This document shows, piece after piece, positions 34,714 through 46,510 of a stretch of 64,000 nt of DNA. The notes under the pieces are model-generated. The model ran no database searches. It was not told the origin of the DNA and was given only the letters and a program-made list of their open reading frames with translations. The translations under genes were made by a program, and so were the position numbers. The number at the start of each line of letters is the position of its first letter. Positions within the stretch are counted from its first letter, which is position 1. The stretch comes from Isoetes taiwanensis (Eukaryota > Streptophyta > Lycopodiopsida > Isoetales > Isoetaceae): the NCBI GenBank assembly GCA_021234155.1, contig JAJEKV010000031.1:7208748-7272747 (forward strand), read 5' to 3'.

Positions 34714-36974
34714 ATGAACGAGGACGCAGCAGAAGCGGAGGCAGCTGTCGGAAGTCGTCCTGGATCCAACCCAGGTATACACAACGGGGCCCCATGGCCC
34801 CCGAATCGCCCTGCCAATGCCAGTGCAGGCTGGACATCACCCATCCGGCAGACTTCAAGGGTCTGCAAATCGTCCCCAGCCGATGGGGTTTCCAACAGTT
34901 CCGACCCAAAAATTGGGGCTTTTGCCCAGCATAAGGTAAACCATCCCTCCATTTCGTTAGATAAGAATCCTCGCTCATTTGCAGCCGCCCCTGCTCCATA
35001 TAGTATAAATCATTCCCCAAAGGGCAATGGAGTAGATAAGGCATTAGCAGGGGAAGATTTGGCCTCTAAGGCAAGTGTGAGCGCCATCAGTGCTATCCGT
35101 AAATTGAAAACTGCAATGTTAGGGGCAGGGACAGGAGATAGTGCAGGTGGGCAGAAAAAATTCACACAGTGCAGCAGATCAGATTCATTCATGGAAGCTT
35201 CTTCGATGGAAGAAGAAGCAGAAACCGAAGTAAACGAAAAAGAATTAGATGCAAATAAAAAATTAGCAGAGACGAAGCACAAATCCACAGGATTGGTAGG
35301 CGCTATAATGGAAGAGAAATGGAGAGCAAAGAGCTTCACAAAAGGGGGGATATCTCATCAAAGCATAGAGTCTAAAAAACTGTCTCCACAAACTACTGAT
35401 ACTACAAAAACTTCAACTGAAGAATTGCATAACAACACTGCAAATCTTGATTCAGGTAGTGGCGGCGCAAGGAGTAATGCAAGGGAGGCTTAGAAAAACA
35501 ATGACACCATAGCAAGGATCAACAAGCCTAGATTTTCAGAGTGGATAAAGAACAATGTGCCAAGTGAGACAGCCAGGAGTTTGAGAGTAGATGCAGCACT
35601 TAAAATAGTAGAAGCAGGTTTTGCCCAAGATCTGGGCAAATTAAAAATTGGCCAGTCTGATAAAAACGGAACTGAAAGTGTTGGAAACATGGAAGTAGAT
35701 GAGGAGGCTAACTTTCCAATAGCAGAGATAGATCATGGAATGCATGTAAAAGTGGTGGAGAATTTGGTATCACGATCAGTTATTGGATTCCTTACAAGAG
35801 GATTTCTGGACTTTCGTAAACTAGAATTGTGGCTGTCAACTCACTTGAAAAGGTTAGGTTTACCTTAGCATGAATCTCTAAAGGCAACTAGGAGCCAACT
35901 TTTTCCTCATCTTATTCCATAGTGAAGACGCAGTAGATAAGATGGTCGCTCGTGCAGTGGACACTTTCATGGGGGAATACATCTTATATCAATACTATTC
36001 TCCTGGATTCTCCCCCCATCAAATGTCAGCAATCAAGATCCTATGCTGGTTGGAGATCGAACACCTACCTCCAGACATGCTGATACCCGAGTTTTTGAAG
36101 GTTATTGCTAACACAATAGGCGCTTATATCTCACATTCCATAGCCAGAGGGAAGGATTTGTGTAGGAATTCCAGCAAAGGCGAGCATACCAAAGGGGGTG
36201 ATAGTTAAGAGTGGCAATTGCTCTTTCAAATTTCCCTTGAAGTTGACTAACAAATGGGAAATATACAGAATGTTTCCAGATCTAAAAATTGAAGAGCTGG
36301 AAGAGAACCCACAGGCAAGATCTAAAGAAGAAATGAGCTCTCAGCATCAAGCACAGAACGATAATCCCCAAGGTCCCCCCACAGGTGCTGGGGTCCCAAC
36401 GAGCCACTCCACTGCTCCTGTAACAATTACCCCATGTGCTCCAAGTCGGGGAGTAGGAACCCCTAACATCAGCAACGCGGTATTTCCAACCAAGAGACCT
36501 ACATCGTATCATATCATCTCTACAACTGCTGAGGGCTCGTCAAAAACAGAAGGTCAAACTTGGGAAGTGGGAGGGGCTAGGCAAAAAGGGAGAACCAGAA
36601 ATATTGCTCGAAAAAGCAGAGGGCCTCACCCGAAGTCCCCTCCTCAGATGTCTCTCAGCACTCAAATGGTCTCTGAGGTAAACAATCCTTTCTCTCAGTA
36701 CATTAAAGAAGTAATGAATTCAGAGGAGGCATTGCCAGAAAAGGTGAAAGAAAATCGAGGAAATATTGTAGTTTGTGGAGAGTTGGCTGCTATAGAGAGT
36801 GCCCTCCCACCACACAAGAACCTGTGGGCAGACCTACCAATGGAAGATGAGAATGGGGTGGACGAAGATCCTCCCAACGTAACAGGAAAAAAAAATAAAA
36901 AGGAAAACGTAATAGAAACAGAAGGGACGGGGAACATGAAAAGGAAGAAAGGGTCTCCAAACATCTCCCAATGA
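34714..36974 (+). pseudogene. LINE ORF1 (DUF4283-like nucleic-acid-binding protein), broken
   Basis: The likely start is the ATG at 34714, 10 bases inside the element. The first part (to 35493) is a low-complexity, charged region. A stop at 35491 and further breaks near 35868-35942 and 36200 divide it. The central part contains PGFSPHQMSAIKILCWLEIE and PEFLKVIANTIGAYI, which resemble the DUF4283 domain of plant LINE ORF1 proteins. The C-terminal part is basic and Pro/Ser-rich. The ORF1 stop overlaps the ORF2 start as ATGA (36971-36974). Confidence 0.72.
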
Positions 36975-37357
36975 ATCATAAGATCCTTAGCTAGAATATC
37001 AGGGGAGTAAAATCCTCGGATTACAAGAAAAACAGATTATCAAATGCAACCAAGGAGATAAATCCAGACGTAATATGCCTACAGGAGCATAAGTGTAAAC
37101 AGAGGGAGATACATGAATTGTTCAACACAATAGGTAAAGAATATGTGGGTATCGCTGCAGTCGAAGATACCTCTAGTGCAGGCACTCTGATCACCTGGAA
37201 GAAGGATGTAAAAGTATGTGATTCACAGGTAGACAGGTTTGGTAGGTGGGCTATAATTCTATGGCAACATGAAGGTAGAATATGGGGTTTGGCGAATATT
37301 TACGCCCATAACACCCCCCAGGGGCAGAGGTGCTTTATGGGCCACTCTCAGACATAG
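36971..37357 (+). pseudogene. LINE ORF2 endonuclease, N-terminal part only
   Basis: From the ATG at 36971 the frame reads MNHKILS, a stop in place of the usual Trp, then NIRGVKSSDYKK, PDVICLQEHK and GRWAIILW. These are the first strands and the catalytic E of the LINE endonuclease. The reading then reaches ANIYAHNTPQGQRC and breaks off. The rest of the endonuclease, including its D-x-N and S-D-H motifs, is absent before the sequence resumes in the reverse transcriptase linker. Confidence 0.75.
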
Positions 37358-39236
37358 ATTGAAAAGCTTTGGAAGTCAGGTAGCTTGGCTCATGACAGGG
37401 ATAAAAAACTATGCCAAAAGCTTGGGTAGAGCAAAAGTGCAAAAAGAAAGAGAAGAATTGGATATCCTTTATGGCCAACTCCTCTCACTTAGAGCATTGG
37501 GCTCCAATGATGGGACGGAGGAGAAAAGGATAATAGAACATATAAAAACAATAGAAGAGGTCAAGATAGTTGAAAATAGATGTAAAGCAGGATTGACCTG
37601 GCTAAAAGAAGCTGATAAATGCACAAAGTTCTTCTTTAAGACAGCTAAAGAAAAGAAGAGATCCTCTACATTATCATCCATCACTCATAACGATGGGTCA
37701 ATTCTCAATTCTTCAGGAGATCTCAAAAGGTATTTATATAACCATTTCAAAGCTTTCTTTGGAGAACACAATTTACCATTTCAAGAGACTTTCGAAGAGC
37801 TGGTGGTCTCAAAAGTCTCACCGATAATAGACTCTAGTCAGCAAGACATACTAAGTCTTCCCCTCTCTATAGAGGACCTTCAAAAGGCCACCTTTCTACT
37901 AGCTAAAAATAAATGTCCGGGTATGGATGGAATTCCCATAGAATTCTATCAAAGCAATTGAGAATGGGTCAAGAAAGATATTTTCTCTACACATACAGAC
38001 TTTATGCAAGCTGAAAATCTAAACCCAAGATTGAACAGAGGATGTATTTCCTTAGTCTCCAAGAGTAAGGAGCCAAGCACAATCAACGATTGGAGACCCA
38101 TCACACTTTTATCTGCTTTCTATAAAATCATAGCTAAGGCTATGACAGAGAAGATTAAGCCAATTCTAGCTGAAGGCATCTCACAAGCCCAATCTGGCTT
38201 TCTACCAGGTAGGAGTATCCTGAGCAATGTCGCAGCAGTATTTGAAGGTTTACATTGGGCTAGAAAAACAAGACAAAAGGTGGCCTATCTAAAGCTAGAC
38301 TTTACCAAAGCTTATGACAGCATCAGATGGAGTTTTCTGCATAAAATGATGCTCAAGTTGGGTTGTGAACATATTTTTACAGAAGGGGTCATGAAACTTC
38401 TGCAATCTGCTCGAGCTTCTGTCTTATTCCAAGGTGATCCCTCTCCAATTTTTTATATAAAGAGGGGCATTAGGCAAGGGTGCCCCCTTGCCCCATTCCT
38501 CTTCAATATTGCAGCAGAAGCACTGTCACAAATATTCATGCAAGCCTCTGCAGACGGTATGATTCAAGGACTACAAATGTTGGACGGCTCTCAACAAATA
38601 TGTAACCAATACGCAGACGACACATTTCTATTCATAGAGGCAGAGGAAGATAACCTGTCATGTGTAGGTAAATTGCTAGCATCCTTCTCAATAGCCTCAA
38701 GTTGTCTCATAAATTGGAAAAAATGCGCAGTACAATGGCCTTTGGAAGACCCGCATCCTGCATGCTTGACAATCCTACCATGGAAAATAATCCCAGAGGG
38801 TGAGCATTCCAACTTGTTAGGTATTCCAGTGGGCATTAATATCGCTCATGCACAAATATGGGACGAAATACTGCTAGGCCTTCAGAAACACTTAAATTGG
38901 TGGAAGGTGGCAAAGCTTTCACTTGCAGGACGGATCATAGTGGCAAAACATGTGTTAAGCAATACTCATGTCTATACGTCATCAATTTTACTAGCCCCAA
39001 AGGAGAAGGCACAAGAGCTAGAAGGGTTAATCCGCAACTTTGTCTGGGGAGGGAACGAAGAAGGGGCAGTGGTCAAAATCGCTTGGTGGAAGTGCAAGAG
39101 AGATAAGACAGAAGGAGGAATTGGAATGGTCGACATATCATTACAGAGCAAAGTATTAATTGCCAAATTCATATGGTTGATCCTACAGAAAAGGGTGAAG
39201 TCTCCAAGTATGCACTTCATCAACCAGCCCTATTAG
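37269..39236 (+). pseudogene. LINE ORF2 reverse transcriptase, nearly complete
   Basis: Two segments in one frame (37269-37961 and 38004-39236) are interrupted by a TGA at 37959 that probably replaced a Trp. Landmarks are the GLTWLKEADKCTKFFF linker, NKCPGMDGIPIEF, NDWRPITLLSAFYKI, YLKLDFTKAYDS (first catalytic Asp), GIRQGCPLAPFLFN and NQYADDTFLF. The last holds the YADD catalytic pair, residues 203-206 of the second segment. The frame is lost again near 39200. The catalytic residues are intact, but the protein cannot be made whole. Confidence 0.88.
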
Positions 39237-40143
39237 CTTCATGTAAGCATAGTAAGCCCTCCGTTAAAGTCTCACTTCCATGGTCACCCTTTTTTTATCT
39301 TAAGCCATGTAGAGAAGCATCTCCATTCCTAAAGGGTTTAATTTCGGCTTGGCAAGTCATAAAAAAACTTTTTACACTTGACATCAACAAGTTCGAAGCA
39401 GAGACTTCTCCTCCATGGTGGATACCAGTGCTACTGCATAACAAACAAGGCCCCTTAGGCATGGTGGCTGATGCAAGGATCGTAAAGAGGTGGAAAAATT
39501 GTGGAATTGATTCCTATGCCCAGTGGTACAAGGGAGAGCAATTAGTAAGTTGGGCAGAGTTTCAGGTTTGTTTTGCCTTAAAGGGCGCAGACAAAATAAT
39601 ATGGGAAAGTGTGGCTACAGTACTCCCAAACACTATAACTACAGGAGATCAAAATCCATGGGTTTTGCACCCCGAGATTCAGCCTAACAATGTTATTGTT
39701 AAATCAAGTTACAGAAGCTTGAGGACTAAGGGTGTACTCCCAATATCTACCAAATGCCACTAGCGATCACAGAGGAAAACCTAAAAAACATCTGGAGAGA
39801 TGCATGGCAGAAATATCTGCCCCCACGGATAAACGTTTTCCTTTGGCAAGTGATACACAGGGTTCCAAGGGTCAATCAACTAGTCTCCAAATGGGACAAT
39901 AAAGTCAGCCCACTATGCCCCATTTGTGAGGTTGAACAGGAATCCATTGAACATTGTCTGGTGGAATGTGAGAAGCTGCAAGTAGTATGGGCATGGAGCC
40001 TGGATCGCTTTGAATACCCGTTAGGTACCAAGGAACTGTTGTTGGGTATCCTTCCCCTAGATTGGGGCACCACGAAGAAGGTGGCCTTCCATATAGCTAG
40101 AGCCTGGACAAATATGGAAAAGGAAAAATGCCTTAGTCTTTAA
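39173..40143 (+). pseudogene. LINE ORF2 C-terminal region with zinc motif
   Basis: After frameshifts near 39200 and 39755 the coding sequence continues with WRDAWQKYLPPRINVFLWQV and SPLCPICEVEQESIEHCLVE. This is the C-x-x-C...H...C zinc motif (zf-RVT) typical of plant LINE C-termini. It is followed by a 3' untranslated region of about 260 bases and the A-tail. Confidence 0.8.
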
Positions 40144-40418
40144 TGTGAATCAAGAGGTCAAATCACCAAATCAACTTCTACAAACGATACTGGAAAGGTT
40201 AAAAAAATTCAGGCTAGTGTTTGAGAGCGAAGAAGAAGTAAAGGTTGAAATATGGGGCACCTACCTAAGTCTACACTAGAACGTCCAAGAGAGCCATGTA
40301 GCTATCCTCATCTCAGATTTGCAGATGGGTGCACCCCTGCCATGTGGCTGTGTATTGTTCTCTTAAAGTAAATAAAGTCTATTTTTTATCTCTCAAAAAA
40401 AAAACATCATTATAAGAT

Positions 40419-40979
40419 ATTACATAGATGCAAGATAGGCAAGTAGTATGAACTTGCTTCTTGGTTCATTCATAAAAAGAGACAAGATGAAACAGACAAG
40501 GCAAGTAAGAGGAGAGATAGGATAATGAATATACTGAAATAGAGGAACTATGGCATTGTTGCAAGCTCGGGTTTCAAAAAGGTAAACTGTAGCAATAGAA
40601 GGCTTGGCCTAATTATGCAAGTAGATTTTACGAATATAACCATGGGACTGATTTGTGCAGGCCAGTTAGTGTGGCTATGGCAGATAAATCTAAATCTAGA
40701 TAAATTTGGCCTATTTCGTATCTTATCTATGGCAAAACAAGGCATCCAAGATTTTACCCATAGTAATAACGGTAGGGTTTCACACTCACCCCAGTTTTTG
40801 GTCCACTGTTGAAAACATCAGTTTTGGTAGGTCTACATGTCTTGTTTTCAAAGAATCCTACATGTGGATTTGTGAAGGTATGGTTTTGTTCGATAATGGT
40901 GTTCTTTTTTCAGTGGACTAAAACATCCACTGTTGTTTTGTAGTTTCTTCTATTGTTACATGTCATTTTATAATACAAT
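40419..40979. other. No recognisable gene
   Basis: Host sequence right of the LINE insertion. It should continue the locus that carries the methyltransferase remnant at 34260, but I see no further motif in it. Confidence 0.5.
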
Positions 40980-41480
40980 CCACTGTAGGAAAGAATATTT
41001 GAATTTCTACATGTCTAATAATTCTATTGTCACATGTCTTTATAGACGTAGGAAATAATATTTGATTCTCTACATGTCCTATACTTCCATTCACATGTCT
41101 TTATAGTAGTAGGACAGAGTACTTTATTTGCTAAGGCATTGTAGGAAAGAATACATGAATTACGACATGTGTAGTACTTCTATTGTCACATGTCTTTATA
41201 GAAGTAGGAAAGAATACTTGATTCTCTACATGTCGTATGCTTCCATGTCACATGTCTTTATAGTAGTAGGACAGAGTACTTTATTTGCTAAGGCATTGTA
41301 GGAAAGAATACATGAATTACGACATGTGTAATACTTCTATTGTCACATGTCTTTATAGAAGTAGGAAAGAATACTTGATTCTCTACATGTCCTATCCTTC
41401 CATATCACGGGTCTTTATAGTGGTAGGACAGAGTACTTGATTTGCTACATGTGCACGATTTGGTGCACGTGCACGATCAC
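40980..41480. repeat. 157-bp tandem repeat, about three copies
   Basis: The word AGGACAGAGTACTT recurs at 41111, 41268 and 41425, a period of 157 bases. Each unit has two subunits built on GTAGGAAAGAATAC and CACATGTCTTTATAG, so the array probably grew from a shorter repeat of about 80 bases. Confidence 0.9.
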
Positions 41481-41544
41481 ATGTCCTTATACTAGTATTC
41501 CATGTAAGACAAGTTACTTCAACTACTTCAATTACTTAACACCT

Positions 41545-42050
41545 ATTTTTGCATAACAAAACCATCAAGAATTTGATTTGTATTCCTTGAGGGAGTGCAG
41601 GACCGCTGCAGCAAATCCCTAAGCATTAATGTCATAGGATCACGCAAAATCCTAACAATATCCTAACATTTTGGATATTGTTAGAGAAAGACCATTAAAC
41701 CACGCCTACATTTTTGCATAACAAACCATTAAGAATTGTGAGATGTATTTTTTTATGGAGGATAGGACCATTGCAACAAATCCCCAAGCATTAAAATGGC
41801 AAGACCATGCAATATCCTAACATTATTCCCCCATTTTGGATATCGTTAGTGGAACACCATTAAACCGTTCCTACATCTTGGTATAATTTAGACCATTAAG
41901 AATTTGAGATGTAATTGTTTATGGGGAATAGGACCATTGCAACAAATCCCCAAGCATTATAAAATGGCAAGACTATGCAATATCCTAACATTATCCCCCC
42001 ATTTTGGATATCATTAGTGGGACACCATTAAACCATGCCTACATCTAGTT
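41545..42050. repeat. Tandem repeat of about 150-170 bp, three copies
   Basis: Three units share GCAACAAATCCCCAAGCATT (or one-base variants), CAATATCCTAACATT, TTTTGGATATCGTTAG and ACACCATTAAACC. Within each unit AATATCCTAACA and TTGGATATCGTTAG form a partial inverted repeat. Confidence 0.88.
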
Positions 42051-42210
42051 GGTACTAAGGTTCGCTATAGACAATCCAATAGTTATCCACGTCATCCAAT
42101 GGTTTTAATTGTATCTAATTTATCTTATACAATGGTTCTTTCTAAGAATGCAATGGTTCTTTGAAAAACAAGATAACTTATTGCACTTAGACGATTTGCA
42201 GTAAGAACAT

Positions 42211-45200
42211 ATCAAACCGCAAAGTGTCCTGCAGTCGATCGTGTAGAAACCCAAGTGTTTTGTTGTTCGGGCAGTACAAAGGCTCCGGAATGGAGATTTG
42301 ACTTCGCCATGTTGTCCGAAACAGCGAAATTACCCTAGGGACCAAGTTACATGGTCATTTTTTTGCAGCAAAAGAAACACAAACCCTCTACATGGCAGTA
42401 TTTTGCACCCTCCGCTAAGGCCAATTCACTACGAACGTGTTGGGCATGAGCTACTTTGGCGCTTCCTGGAGCAGGGGTGGTCTTCTGCCCACGAAACTTG
42501 GTCTCCAGGGTAATGTCGATGTTTTGAGTCCGTTGGCAGAGTCAGATCACAGTTCCGAGGTGGGAGAGTTGCCTGTCCATGGCCAAGGACCTTCCAGAGA
42601 GGACCTTTTGGGTCGAACTGCTTCTGGAAGGTTTTAGGGCTCCGTCTTCTGGCGTCAACGCCCTCCCACTACCTCATGACATTATGCAAGCTCCTGGTCC
42701 AATCTGGCTAGGGTATGGGCTCCAAAACGTAAACCCTGTGCCTTGCCAGGTTATTGTAGGGTTTACGTTATGGAGGTCGGGCTTTGGTCCGTTGCACTTG
42801 GGACATGGTCGAGCAGCTGCGTTTGAAAACACGAGGCAGTAGAAATTGCAAGAATGGGGTTTGGATTTATTCTCCTCCTAGTTTTACAATTAAAAGTGTA
42901 GAGCGCCTTATGCAGTAGCAAAATTGTTTGGGGTCACTCGGATTGGCGAATAGATCGAAACTCTGTTATTTCAGTTCTCATGGCTCCCCATGCATGTTTA
43001 GAAATGGTCCACCATGGGGAGCCATGAGAACTGAAATAACAGAAATGGCCAAAACATGTTATCAAAGAAGTCGACCATGTTTTGGCCTCCAAAACGTAAA
43101 CCCTGTGCGTTGCTAGGTTATTGTAGGGTTTACGTTATAGAGGTCGAGTTTTATTCAGTTGCACTTGAGACATGGTCGAGAAGCTGCAGTTGAAAACAAG
43201 AAGCAATAGAAACTGACGAAATGGGGTTTGAATTTACCGAGGCAGGCTTTCCTACCAGTGCTCCTCCGGGAGGGCAAATGCCAATGCCTCCCTTCCCGGA
43301 GTCCGGTTTCCCTATCCGACCGTTGAATTCTCCATTCAAGTAACTTGCTTCGAGCAGGTTCAAACAAATTCAAGATCTGTCCGGGAGAACATATCAAACC
43401 GCAAAGTGTCCTGCAGTCGAGCGTGTAGAAACCCAAGTGTTTTGTCGTTCGGGCAGTACAAAGGCTCCGGAATGGAGATTTGACTTCGCCATGTCGTCCG
43501 AAACAGCGAAATTACCCTAGAGACACGGTCATTCTTTGCAGCAAAAGAAGCACGAACCCTCTACATGGCAGTATTCTACACCCTCCGCTAAGGCCAATTC
43601 ACTACGAACGTGTTGGACATGAGCTACTTTGGCGCTTCCTGGAGCATGGGTGGTCTTCTGCCTACGAAACTTGGTCTCCAGGGTAATGTCGATGTTTCGA
43701 GTCCGTTGGCAGAGTCAGATCACAGTTCCGGGGTGGGATAGTTGCCCGTCCGTGGCCAAGGACCTTCCAAAGAGGACCTTTTGGGTCGAACTGCTTCTGG
43801 AAGGTTTTAGGGCTCCGTCTTCTGGCGTCAACGCCCTCCCACTACCTCATGACATTATGCAAGCTCCTGGTCCAATCTGGCTAGGGTATGGGCTCCAAAA
43901 CGTAAACCCTGTGCCTTGCCAGGTTATTGTAGGGTTTACGTTATGGAGGTCGGGCTTTGGTCCGTTGCACTTGGGACATGGTCGAGCAGCTGCGTTTGAA
44001 AACACGAGGCAGTAGAAATTGCAAGAATGGGGTTTGGATTTATTCTCCTCCTAGTTTTACAATTAAAAGTGTAGAGCGCCTTATGCAGTAGCAAAATTGT
44101 TTGGGGTCACTCGGATTGGCGAATAGATCGAAACTCTGTTATTTCAGTTCTCATGGCTCCCCATGCATGTTTAGAAATGGTCCACCATGGGGAGCCATGA
44201 GAACTGAAATAACAGAAATGGCCAAAACATGTTATCAAAGAAGTCGACCATGTTTTGGCCTCCAAAACGTAAACCCTGTGCGTTGCTAGGTTATTGTAGG
44301 GTTTACGTTATAGAGGTCGAGTTTTATTCAGTTGCACTTGAGACATGGTCGAGAAGCTGCAGTTGAAAACAAGAAGCAATAGAAACTGACGAAATGGGGT
44401 TTGGATTTACCGAGGCAGGCTTTCCTACCAGTGCTCCTCCGGGAGGGCAAATGCCAATGCATGCCTTCCCGGAGCCCGCTTTCCCTATCCGACCGTTGAA
44501 TTCTCCATTCAAGTAACTTGCTTCGAGCAGGTTCAAAAAAATTCAAGATCTGTCCGGGAGAACATATCAAACCGCAAAGTGTCCTGCAGTCGACCGTGTA
44601 GAAACCCAAGTGTTTTGTCGTTCGGGCAGTACAAAGGCTCCGGAATGGAGATTTGACTTCGCCATGTCGTCCAAAACAGCGAAATTACCCTAGGGACCAA
44701 GTTACACGGTCATTTTTTGCAGCAAAAGAAACACGAACCCTCTACATGGCAGTATTCTGCACCCTCCGCTAAGGCCAATTCACTACGAACGTGTTGGACA
44801 TGAGCTACTTTGGTGCTTCCTGGAGCAGGTGCTTCGGCCTCCAAAATGTAAACCCTGTGTGTTGCTAGGTTATTGAAAGGTTTGCGTTGTGGAGGTCGAG
44901 TTTTAGTCGGTTGCACTTGGGACATGGTCAAGAAGCTGCGAACCTCAAACCGAGTTGAAAATGTGAAAAGCAATAGGACTGAGGGAATGGAATTTGAATT
45001 TATCTTCCTCGGTGTGGCAATTAGAAGTCAAAAGCACCTTTTTGCTTAGGTTTGGGATCATTCAAGGATGGCCAATAGATCCAAACTCTGTTATTTCGAG
45101 ATTGCCATGGCTCGCGTGTGTGTTTAGCAAAGGTGCACCTAGCTATCACGAGAAAACGATCACATTTTGGCCTCCGAAACGTAAACCCTACAATAACCTA

Positions 45201-46189
45201 ACAACACACAGGGTTTACGTTTTGGAGGCCAAAAGCGTGGTCGATTTTCTTGATAGCTAGGTGCGCTTTGCTAAACACACATTGAGCCATGGCAACCGAA
45301 TAACAGAGTTTGGATCTATTGGCCATCCCGAATGATCCCAAACAATTTTGCTACTGCAAAAGGCGCTCTTGACTTCTAATTGCCACACTGGGAGGAGGAT
45401 AACTCCAAACCCCATTCCATCAGTTCCTATTGCTTCATGTTCTCAATTGCAGCTTCTCAACCATGACCCAAGTGCAACCGACTAAAACTTGACCCCCATA
45501 ACGTAAACCCTTCAATAACCTAGCAACACACAGGGTTTACGTTTCGGAGGCTATATCCTAGTCAGATTCGACCAAAATCTTGCACAATGTCATCACGTAG
45601 AGGGAGGGTGTTGACGCCATAAGATGGACCTTTAAAACCTTTCGAAGGCAGTTCGCCCCAAAGGTCCTGTCCCAAAGAACCCTGGCCATGGATGGGCAAC
45701 TTTCCCACTCCGGAACTGTGAACTGACTCTGCCAATGGACTCAAAATGTCGACTTTACCCCGGGGAGCAAGTTTCGTGGGCAAAAGACCACCCCTTCTCC
45801 AAAAAGCACCAAAGTAGCTCATGTCCAACACGTTCGTAGTCAATTGCCTAGGAGGTGGCTGCGGAATACCGCTATGTAGAGGGTTCGTGTTTCTTTCGTT
45901 GCCAAAAATGACCGTGTAACTTGGTCTTTGGGGTAATTTCGCCATTCCGGATGACATGGCGAAGTCGAATCTCCATTCCAGAGCCTTTGTACTGTCCGAA
46001 CGACAAAACACTTGGTTTTCTATGCGGTCAACCCGCAGAACGCTTCGTGGTGTGATAAGTTCTCCCGGGCGGATCTTGGATTTTTTTAAGTCTGCTCGAA
46101 GCAGGTTACTTGAATGACGGATTCAACGGTCGGATAGGAAAATTGAGCTCCCGGAGGGGGGGAGGGGGGTATTGGCATTTGCCCTCCCA
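42211..46189. mobile_element. Foldback-like repeat element, copy 2, with internal tandem units
   Basis: Three tandem starts of ATCAAACCGCAAAGTGTCCT occur at 42211, 43393 and 44565 (periods 1182 and 1172). The first two units are nearly identical; the third runs into an inverted copy. The right part (45211 to about 46090) is largely the reverse complement of the third unit, giving a large palindrome centred near 45200. Repeated GTAAACCCT/AGGGTTTAC pairs punctuate the unit. The same modules occur at 9121-11560. The open frames inside are repeated copies without a recognisable domain, so I do not call genes. Target duplications were not found. Confidence 0.7.
42963..43042. repeat. Perfect 28-bp inverted repeat (hairpin)
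   Basis: The 28-base arm at 42963-42990, beginning CTGTTATTTCAGTTCTCATG, is exactly complementary to 43015-43042 across a 24-base loop. An identical hairpin occurs in the second unit at 44136-44215. Confidence 0.93.
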
Positions 46190-46510
46190 CATGCCAAGGT
46201 GCTCAAACATGACACCTAGGATCCAACATGCCACCTAGGCTCAAACATGCAAAGGTGGCTCAAACATGCCACGCGGGCTCACCTAGGCTCCAACATGCCA
46301 AGGTGGTTCAAACATGCCATGCGGGCTCCAACGTGCCATCTAGGCTCCAACATGACAAGGTGGCTCAAACATGCCACCTAGGCTCAAACATGCCAAGGTG
46401 GCTCAACTAACATGCCAAGGTGGCTCAAACATGCCACCTAAGCTCAAACATGCCAAGGTGGCTCCCACATGCCAAGGTGGCTCCAACATGCCACCTAGGC
46501 TCAAACATGC
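46190..46510. repeat. Hairpin minisatellite attached to foldback element, copy 2
   Basis: The unit ACATGCCAAGGTGGCTCAA followed by ACATGCCACCTAGGCTCAA is the reverse complement of the array at 10735-11545. It begins directly after the element terminus. Its open frames (for example 46228-46410) are repeat artefacts. Confidence 0.88.

Larger units (their letters stand above)
34688..40418 (+). mobile_element. LINE (L1-type) with 16-bp target-site duplication
   Basis: The element spans 34704 to about 40402 and ends in an A-run. It is flanked by identical 16-bp copies of AACATCATTATAAGAT (34688-34703 and 40403-40418), so both ends are fixed. It carries ORF1, a partial endonuclease, a reverse transcriptase with FTKAYD and YADD motifs, and a C-terminal zinc motif. 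Much of the endonuclease domain is missing although the 5' end is intact, which indicates an internal deletion rather than ordinary 5' truncation. Several stops and frameshifts make it inactive. Confidence 0.93.

Noticed and set aside
42298-44015. Open frames repeated in the tandem units of the foldback element
   Set aside because: The same peptides recur because the DNA is duplicated; they contain no recognisable domain and the frame is lost in the related element at 9121.
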